NCBI GenBank assembly: GCA_027493945.1
Contig: JAOSJU010000004.1
Coordinates: forward strand, 1-61,578
Direction of reading: 5' to 3'
DNA length: 61,578 nt
Source of the DNA: Burkholderiaceae bacterium
GTDB taxonomy: Bacteria > Pseudomonadota > Gammaproteobacteria > Burkholderiales > Burkholderiaceae_E
In this document: positions 60,663 to 61,578 of the stretch, piece after piece
Layout: each line of letters starts with the position of its first letter
How positions within the stretch are numbered: the stretch's first letter is position 1
Position numbers and translations under genes: made by a program
The notes under the pieces: generated by a model
The model's input: only the letters and a program-made list of their open reading frames with translations
Told to the model about the DNA's origin: nothing
The model's database searches: none

Positions 60663-61578
<916 letters not shown>

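Overview
The window looks like part of the chromosome of a high-GC betaproteobacterium, most likely Burkholderiales. The basis is the very GC-rich codon use, a Bug/TctC-type solute receptor next to acyl-CoA catabolic genes, TRAP transporters, and rpoB-rpoC at the right end. No rRNA, tRNA or CRISPR array is visible. The strongest global feature is that many conserved genes are broken by single-base insertions or deletions. This includes the essential rpoC, which is open for about 843 codons and then changes frame at least six times. That points to uncorrected consensus errors more than to real gene decay, so I give the span of each repaired gene and note where the frame breaks.

Left part (1-17.2 kb), organic acid and acyl-CoA catabolism. 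It holds a broken methyltransferase, an acyl-CoA dehydrogenase and a TRAP transporter (dctP, dctQ, dctM). A lower-GC, mostly intact block follows: an XRE-cupin regulator divergent from a glutathione S-transferase, an orphan TRAP receptor, a MOSC protein, a phthalate-dioxygenase-reductase-type flavoprotein and a DUF1993 protein. Then comes a compact acyl-CoA module: class III CoA-transferase, a natural tandem fusion of two acyl-CoA dehydrogenase domains, a Bug receptor and a second acyl-CoA dehydrogenase. It is divergent from an enoyl-CoA hydratase and a GntR/FCD regulator.

Middle accessory region (17.3-24.4 kb). This stretch carries at least five type II toxin-antitoxin pairs plus one orphan antitoxin-like gene: DUF1778-like, ParDE, RelE-XRE, AbrB-PIN, HVO_A0114-TumE and HigBA. 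Some keep palindromic operators and promoters. Between them lie a TusE/DsrC-family protein, head-to-head truncated remnants of an ADP-ribosylglycohydrolase and an NrtR-type NUDIX regulator, a lipoprotein and a class C beta-lactamase-like hydrolase.

Right part (24.4-61.6 kb), mostly core and housekeeping functions. Genes: RsgA GTPase, a nucleotidyltransferase with a 2H phosphoesterase, CoxG-like and phytoene-desaturase-like proteins with an IclR regulator, FadL porin, a DsbA/thioredoxin/CcdA disulfide relay, an AarF/UbiB kinase, a Pat-type acetyltransferase fused to an acyl-CoA-synthetase-like domain, a membrane Mrr-like nuclease, DUF808, cytochrome c, a LEA14-like protein and DUF2934. These are followed by the glycogen genes glgC-glgP-glgA, a branched-chain amino acid type ABC transporter with a permease-ATPase fusion, an XRE short-chain-acyl-type regulator, and a response regulator with a transporter-like (SSS-domain) sensor kinase. 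The window ends with rpoC, which has a clear terminator, and the 3' part of rpoB.
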